From positions 1 to 8,849 of the forward strand of contig CAMLLK010000021.1 in the NCBI GenBank assembly GCA_946480885.1: a stretch of DNA of 8,849 nt. Direction: 5' to 3'. The notes under the pieces were generated by a model. That model made no database searches, was not told where the DNA came from, and saw only the letters and a program-made list of their open reading frames with translations. The stretch comes from an uncultured Thermoproteales archaeon. GTDB taxonomy: Archaea > Thermoproteota > Thermoprotei > Thermoproteales > Thermoproteaceae. Both the position numbers and the translations under genes were made by a program. Every line of letters begins with the position of its first letter. Positions within the stretch are counted from its first letter, which is position 1. Below are positions 5,571-8,849 of this stretch, one piece after another.

Positions 5571-6557
5571 ATGGCGAAGATATATACTGATATCGACGCA
5601 TCTCTTGATATACTAAAGGGAAAGACAATAGCAGTAATTGGATACGGGATACAAGGCAGAGCACAGGCGCAGAACCTACGAGATAGTGGACTTGATGTCA
5701 TCATAGGTTTAAGAAGGGGGGGAAAGTCTTGGGACTTAGCCTCTTCTGAAGGCTTTAGAGTTTACGAAATAGAAGACGCGGTGGCGAGAGGAGACGTAGT
5801 TATGATTTTAATCCCGGATATGGAGCAGCCAAAGGTGTGGAAAGACAGTATTGAGCCAAATTTAAAAAAGGGAGATGTGATAGATTTTGCACACGGCTTT
5901 AATATACATTACGGCCTTATCAAACCCCCTCCCCATGTAGATGTAGTAATGGTCGCCCCGAAGGGGCCGGGCAGAGCCGTCAGAGAGTCATATCTATTAG
6001 GTAGAGGAGTCCCGGCGTTAGTCGCCGTGTATCAAGACTACAGCGGCTCTGCTTTTAAATATGCCTTAGCAATTGCAAAAGGAATCGGGGCCACTCGAGC
6101 GGGCGTTATAGAGACTACCTTTGCAGAAGAGACAGAGACAGATCTTATTGGCGAGCAGATTGTACTAGTGGGGGGCCTCATGGAGTTGATTAAAAAAGGC
6201 TTTGAAGTATTGGTTGAACTAGGCTACCAGCCCGAAGTGGCATATTTTGAAGTACTAAACGAGGCGAAGTTAATAATGGATTTAATATGGGAGAGGGGGA
6301 TCTATGGGATGTTAAACGGCGTGTCTGACACTGCAAAATACGGAGGCCTTACAGTAGGTCCACAGATTATAGATAGTGAAGTGAAGAAAAAAATGTTAAT
6401 CGCGGCGGAGAGAGTGAGAAGTGGAAAATTTGCAAAAGAGTGGGTTGATGAATACTCCAAAGGCGCCCACCTGCTTAGGAAACTAATGGAAGAGGCGAAA
6501 AACCACGAAATTGAGAAGGTGGGGATTGAGGTTAGAAAACTTTTGTTTAAACCATGA
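5571..6557 (+). CDS. ilvC: Ketol-acid reductoisomerase (class I)
   Basis: Second step of valine/isoleucine synthesis: Mg-dependent alkyl migration and NAD(P)H reduction of acetohydroxyacids to dihydroxyacids. The 328-residue length is typical of short class I enzymes. The Rossmann motif GYGIQG is at 24-29, and the cofactor loop GLRRGGKSW (46-54) carries R48, R49 and S53, suited to the 2'-phosphate of NADPH. The catalytic H108 is in [10 protein letters not shown]. The all-helical knot domain carries the metal/substrate acidic residues D191 and E195 (ETDLIGEQ), and E227 and E231 (YFEVLNEAK). The substrate-contact loop reads VSDTAKYG (251-258) where many homologues have ISNTA. It begins 12 bases after the ilvN stop, and its own stop overlaps the ilvE start by 4 bases (ATGA). 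All key residues are present. Confidence 0.97.
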   Translation: MAKIYTDIDASLDILKGKTIAVIGYGIQGRAQAQNLRDSGLDVIIGLRRGGKSWDLASSEGFRVYEIEDAVARGDVVMILIPDMEQPKVWKDSIEPNLKKGDVIDFAHGFNIHYGLIKPPPHVDVVMVAPKGPGRAVRESYLLGRGVPALVAVYQDYSGSAFKYALAIAKGIGATRAGVIETTFAEETETDLIGEQIVLVGGLMELIKKGFEVLVELGYQPEVAYFEVLNEAKLIMDLIWERGIYGMLNGVSDTAKYGGLTVGPQIIDSEVKKKMLIAAERVRSGKFAKEWVDEYSKGAHLLRKLMEEAKNHEIEKVGIEVRKLLFKP

Positions 6558-7465
6558 AAATACGTGCAAAATACGTCTGGCTAGACGGCGAAATTTTAGA
6601 CTGGGATAGGGCTAAAGTACATGTATTAACACACGCCCTTCACTACGGCACGTCGATATTTGAAGGCATTAGAGGATATCGAGCTGGTGATAACGTCTAT
6701 GTGTTTAGACTTAGAGAACATATAGATAGAATGTTCAAATCTGCGAAAATCCTCGGTATAAAAATGCCCTATACTAAAGAGGAACTTCAAAGAGCCATTA
6801 TAGAGACTATAAGGGCAAACGGCTTTAGAGAAGATATATACATAAGACCTCTCGCCTTTGTTTCAACGCCGACGGTGGTATTAGACGTCAGGTCGCTAGA
6901 CGTCTCCGTAGCAATTATTGTATTTCCCTTTGGTAAATATTTACCTAGTGGAGGCATAAGAGCCACGATAGTCAGTTGGCGTAGAGTACACAATACAATG
7001 CTCCCAGTCATGGCAAAGATAGGCGGAATTTACGTCAACTCAGTTTTGGCAATGGTGGAAGCAAAAAGTCGCGGATTCGACGAGGCGTTGTTAATGGATT
7101 CCTCTGGCTACGTAGTAGAAGGCTCTGGCGAGAATATATTTATAGTTAGAGACGGCAAACTCTACACGCCGCCGGTGCATACCTCTATTCTTGAAGGGAT
7201 AACTAGAGACACAATTATGAAAATTTCTAGCGACATTGGGATGTCTGTAGTCGAGAAGCCAATAACGAGAGAAGAGGTATATACAGCCGATGAGGTATTT
7301 CTAGTCGGCACAGCCGCCGAGGTTACGCCTGTGGTGGAAGTAGATAATAGACCTATCGGAGACGGAAAGCCAGGCCCCATCACGACGAAGTTAGCTACTA
7401 TATATGAAAAAACAGTAAGAGGAGAGGTAGAGAAATATCTCAGTTGGATAACGCCAGTTTACTAA
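6554..7465 (+). CDS. ilvE: Branched-chain amino acid aminotransferase (PLP fold type IV)
   Basis: Last step of branched-chain amino acid synthesis: PLP-dependent transfer of an amino group, usually from glutamate, to the 2-oxo acids of valine, isoleucine and leucine. The 303-residue product matches the family length. Motifs are [16 protein letters not shown] (27-42), the Schiff-base lysine K155 in [15 protein letters not shown], the PLP-contact segment [10 protein letters not shown] (189-198), [11 protein letters not shown] (210-220) and GTAAEVTPV (252-260). The ATG overlaps the ilvC stop (ATGA), so translation is coupled. It is the last gene of the operon; its stop overlaps the convergent ribH stop by 4 bases, leaving no intergenic terminator. 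D-amino-acid aminotransferase and aminodeoxychorismate lyase share the fold, but the EGIRGY motif and the operon favour IlvE. Confidence 0.96.
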   Translation: MKIRAKYVWLDGEILDWDRAKVHVLTHALHYGTSIFEGIRGYRAGDNVYVFRLREHIDRMFKSAKILGIKMPYTKEELQRAIIETIRANGFREDIYIRPLAFVSTPTVVLDVRSLDVSVAIIVFPFGKYLPSGGIRATIVSWRRVHNTMLPVMAKIGGIYVNSVLAMVEAKSRGFDEALLMDSSGYVVEGSGENIFIVRDGKLYTPPVHTSILEGITRDTIMKISSDIGMSVVEKPITREEVYTADEVFLVGTAAEVTPVVEVDNRPIGDGKPGPITTKLATIYEKTVRGEVEKYLSWITPVY

Positions 7466-7914
7466 TCTATAAAGACTGTAGATCCTCCGTACTTGACACT
7501 TCTTAATTGTTGTTTTCTTTTCGCCAACTTCACGGCGGCCTCTACAGACCTTCTTGCATACTCCTCAGCTCTCTCTAAAGCCTGTATTCTATTTGCCCCA
7601 TGTCCAATTATCCCTAGAGTGACAGGCTTGCCGTATTCTACAGCTATGTCTAATATCTTTCTCGCGGCTTGTTGCGCCACAATTTCGTCGTGTTTTGTAG
7701 CGCCTTGGATCACTGCCCCCAACGTAGCAACTGCGTCAACATCTTCGCGCGTGACTAAATCTCTCAATACCATGGGTATATCGAAGACTCCCGGTACTTT
7801 AATCACATACGTGACCTCGGCCCCGAGGAATTTCGCATGTTCTAACGCCTTTTGTAACATTAATTGAGTAACGTCGTAATTGAATTCTGCCACTACTAAC
7901 GCCAATTTCACCAT
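7462..7914 (-). CDS. ribH: 6,7-dimethyl-8-ribityllumazine synthase
   Basis: Penultimate step of riboflavin synthesis: condensation of 5-amino-6-ribitylaminouracil with 3,4-dihydroxy-2-butanone 4-phosphate; the family forms pentamers or 60-mer capsids. The 150-residue protein has the expected order: [10 protein letters not shown] (7-16; F11 stacks on the substrate in homologues), [11 protein letters not shown] (40-50), [20 protein letters not shown] (65-84) with the catalytic-type H75, and a C-terminal helical region with R115 in [10 protein letters not shown], equivalent to the phosphate-binding arginine. The KHDEIV form is typical of archaeal RibH. The start at 7914 is about 26 bases downstream of a TATA-like box, consistent with a leaderless message. 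It is convergent with ilvE and divergent from a small winged-helix gene. No other rib gene is in the window. Confidence 0.96.
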   Translation of the reverse strand: MVKLALVVAEFNYDVTQLMLQKALEHAKFLGAEVTYVIKVPGVFDIPMVLRDLVTREDVDAVATLGAVIQGATKHDEIVAQQAARKILDIAVEYGKPVTLGIIGHGANRIQALERAEEYARRSVEAAVKLAKRKQQLRSVKYGGSTVFID

Positions 7915-7935
7915 TAGATGGCTCTAAGGCCCAGG

Positions 7936-7943
7936 TTTTAAAG
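7936..7943 (-). promoter_or_regulatory. ribH: TATA-like box of ribH
   Basis: On the minus strand this reads CTTTAAAA, centred about 25-26 bases upstream of the ribH ATG at 7914. It coincides with the left arm of the 28-bp palindrome, so a protein bound there would block TBP. Confidence 0.5.
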
Positions 7944-7964
7944 TTACTGTTCACTAACTTTAAA
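7937..7964. promoter_or_regulatory. 28-bp near-perfect palindrome between ribH and the winged-helix gene: candidate operator
   Basis: The arms TTTAAAGTTA (7937-7946) and TAACTTTAAA (7955-7964) are exact reverse complements around CTGTTCAC, and the centre is itself partly symmetric (TG..CA). In all, 12 of 14 base pairs match. The site covers the ribH TATA box and abuts the TATA box of the divergent gene. The adjacent AACTTTA unit is repeated in tandem (7957-7970). Candidate binders are the neighbouring winged-helix protein or the archaeal riboflavin regulator RbkR, which is known to control ribH in other archaea; neither is shown by this sequence. Confidence 0.5.
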
Positions 7965-7975
7965 CTTTAAAAATT
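7965..7975 (+). promoter_or_regulatory. TATA-like box of the winged-helix gene
   Basis: CTTTAAAAATT is centred 25 bases upstream of the ATG at 7995, the spacing expected for a leaderless transcript. It directly adjoins the right arm of the palindrome. Confidence 0.5.
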
Positions 7976-7994
7976 GTAATACTTAACTATATCT

Positions 7995-8183
7995 ATGCCG
8001 TTCGGAGTTAAGACTAAAATATATGAATATATGGCTCAGAATAAAGGTAAAGAATTCACAGCTGAAGAGATAGCTAAGGCGCTAGGTATAGAAAAAGTTG
8101 CTATTGTAAAAGCTCAATTAACTAGATTAATTAGAGAGGGGAAGGTTGAAAAAACGCCGGAGGGGCGCTATAGAACTAAATAG
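7995..8183 (+). CDS. Small winged helix-turn-helix DNA-binding protein, 62 residues
   Basis: The whole protein is one compact winged helix-turn-helix domain: helix 1 at about 5-17 (VKTKIYEYMAQNK), helix 2 at 22-30 (TAEEIAKAL), recognition helix at about 33-48 (EKVAIVKAQLTRLIRE) and a two-strand wing (GKVEKTPEGRYRTK, 49-62). It contains no ligand-binding domain, membrane segment or cysteine. This points to a DNA-binding protein, probably a transcription factor acting as a dimer; the target is unknown. It is divergent from ribH, and the 80-bp gap holds a 28-bp palindrome touching both promoters, so autoregulation with control of ribH is a plausible inference. The ATG at 7995 fits the TATA spacing. 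Alternatives are a small chromatin-type or plasmid/virus-type regulator. The fold call is firm, the role open. Confidence 0.85.
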   Translation: MPFGVKTKIYEYMAQNKGKEFTAEEIAKALGIEKVAIVKAQLTRLIREGKVEKTPEGRYRTK

Positions 8184-8196
8184 TGTTGTTAACATA

Positions 8197-8208
8197 GATA
8201 AATATACC
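8197..8208 (+). promoter_or_regulatory. TATA-like box of the prenyl diphosphate synthase gene
   Basis: GATAAATATACC is centred about 24 bases upstream of the GTG at 8226. It supports both a promoter separate from the upstream winged-helix gene and the GTG as start. The T5 run at 8215-8219 lies between the box and the start. Confidence 0.5.
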
Positions 8209-8225
8209 AAGAAGTTTTTATCTAC

Positions 8226-8849
8226 GTGTCTCTTCTACCAAACGAGGTGTTGAAAGCGCTGGAGGAAGTCCACGTGGATTTACAAAAAGTGGGTAGAGAT
8301 ATTGAGCCTAATACTCTACGCGAGGTCGTTAGGTATTATATCGAAAGACCTGGAAAACTTCTACGACCTATTCTCCTTCTCACTTTTTCCTACAGTATAA
8401 ACCGCCGCTCTGTAACAGACTGGAGGATTATACAAGCCGCCACAATTGTAGAACTTCTACATATAGTGTCGCTTCTTCAAGACGACGTAATGGATAGACA
8501 TGAAGAGAGAAGAGGAGTAAAAACGCCAAGGGTGGCCTACGGCGACAGTAGATCAATAGTGGCGAGCGATTGGCTTATAGCTGAGTCTATAAAAAGAGCC
8601 GTCCAATTGGGGCCCGAGGTCGTGGAGTATTTAACAGACGTAGCGCAAAGACTTGCAAAAGGCCAAGCTTTAGATCTAGACGGCGAATATGAAAAAGCCG
8701 CTGAGTATAAAACCGCGCCGTTGATAGAGGCGGCGTTAGTTCTACCGGCGATGGTTTTAGGCAGGAGAGATATTCTAGACATTGCTAAAAGCCTAGGCCG
8801 CTCTCTAGGAGTTCTATATCAATATTCAGATGATATAAGCGATGAAAAA
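8226..8849 (+). CDS. Trans-isoprenyl diphosphate synthase (GGPP synthase-like), 3'-truncated by the window edge
   Basis: Elongates allylic diphosphates with isopentenyl diphosphate, feeding archaeal membrane lipids or quinone side chains. Reading from GTG 8226 gives 208 codons with no stop before the edge; family members are about 290-350 residues, so roughly a third is missing. Visible motifs are RPGKLLRP (41-48), the first aspartate-rich motif DDVMD (86-90) followed by RRG (95-97), KGQALDLDGE (145-154), YKTAPLIEAA (161-170) and the second aspartate-rich motif in YQYSDDISDE (198-207). The two-residue spacing in DDVMD matches archaeal or long-chain enzymes. The fifth residue before that motif is V81, where many archaeal GGPP synthases have F or Y, so chain length is uncertain. 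Q85 replaces the usual His before DD. The start follows a TATA box at leaderless spacing. Confidence 0.92.
   Translation, partial: MSLLPNEVLKALEEVHVDLQKVGRDIEPNTLREVVRYYIERPGKLLRPILLLTFSYSINRRSVTDWRIIQAATIVELLHIVSLLQDDVMDRHEERRGVKTPRVAYGDSRSIVASDWLIAESIKRAVQLGPEVVEYLTDVAQRLAKGQALDLDGEYEKAAEYKTAPLIEAALVLPAMVLGRRDILDIAKSLGRSLGVLYQYSDDISDEK

Noticed and set aside
5690..5704. Minus-strand ATGATGA, matching the C box of an archaeal C/D guide RNA
   Set aside because: No D box (CTGA) at a suitable distance downstream on that strand, and it lies inside ilvC; a single 7-base match is expected by chance.
7493..7867. Plus-strand 124-residue ORF rich in S, A and C
   Set aside because: It is the complement of ribH, whose product has family motifs throughout; no promoter or family resemblance supports it.
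8211..8221. T5 run after the winged-helix gene as a transcription terminator
   Set aside because: Only five T, no clear partner signal, and it lies between the TATA box and start of the next gene. A terminator is possible but not supportable.
1..8849. CRISPR arrays, tRNA or rRNA genes, insertion sequences, att sites, replication origin
   Set aside because: Reading both strands I found no regularly spaced repeats, cloverleaf-like segments, transposase motifs or origin-type repeat clusters; nearly all the sequence is covered by ordinary genes.

Overview
The window looks like chromosomal DNA of a hyperthermophilic crenarchaeon, most likely a member of the Thermoproteales close to Pyrobaculum. 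The reasons are archaeal-type ribosomal proteins (S4e, L24), an archaeal beta-CASP RNase, AGA/ATA-rich codon use, GTG starts, and A/T-rich TATA-like boxes centred about 25 bases upstream of most first-in-operon start codons with no Shine-Dalgarno sequence (leaderless genes). I see no tRNA, rRNA, CRISPR array, transposase or phage gene. The placement rests on protein style and is not a database result.

Layout. (1) 1-1162, minus strand: ribosomal proteins L24 and S4e (S4e runs off the left edge), preceded by a 34-codon ORF with its own promoter. (2) 1202-2479, plus: a beta-CASP metallo-beta-lactamase RNase of the aCPSF2 type. (3) 2505-3445: three genes I do not recognise. They are an extremely AT-rich 52-residue ORF, a cysteine-rich 100-residue ORF one base after it, and a convergent, overlapping, histidine-rich 167-residue gene on the minus strand. 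(4) 3573-7465, plus: a branched-chain amino acid operon ilvB-ilvN-ilvC-ilvE with overlapping or near-touching genes. Dihydroxyacid dehydratase (ilvD) is not in the window. (5) 7462-7914, minus: lumazine synthase ribH. (6) 7995-8183, plus: a small winged-helix protein, divergent from ribH across an 80-bp gap that carries a 28-bp near-perfect palindrome. (7) 8226 to the right edge, plus: a trans-prenyl diphosphate synthase, cut by the window.

How the genes work together. IlvB/IlvN make acetolactate or acetohydroxybutyrate, IlvC isomerises and reduces it, and IlvE transaminates the final 2-oxo acids to valine, isoleucine and leucine. The other genes are independent housekeeping units: translation, RNA processing, riboflavin synthesis and isoprenoid synthesis.

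The points most worth a second look are: the one-base frame break at a G run at the start of ilvB, with a promoter that marks the original ATG; the short IlvN, which appears to have lost the valine-contact residues; the palindrome covering the ribH promoter beside the small winged-helix gene; the unrecognised 2505-3445 block; the 34-codon ORF before rpl24; and the prenyltransferase with a small residue where archaeal GGPP synthases carry an aromatic one. I do not see clear evidence of a new multi-gene system. The best candidates for something undescribed are the three unknown genes and the ribH/winged-helix control region.
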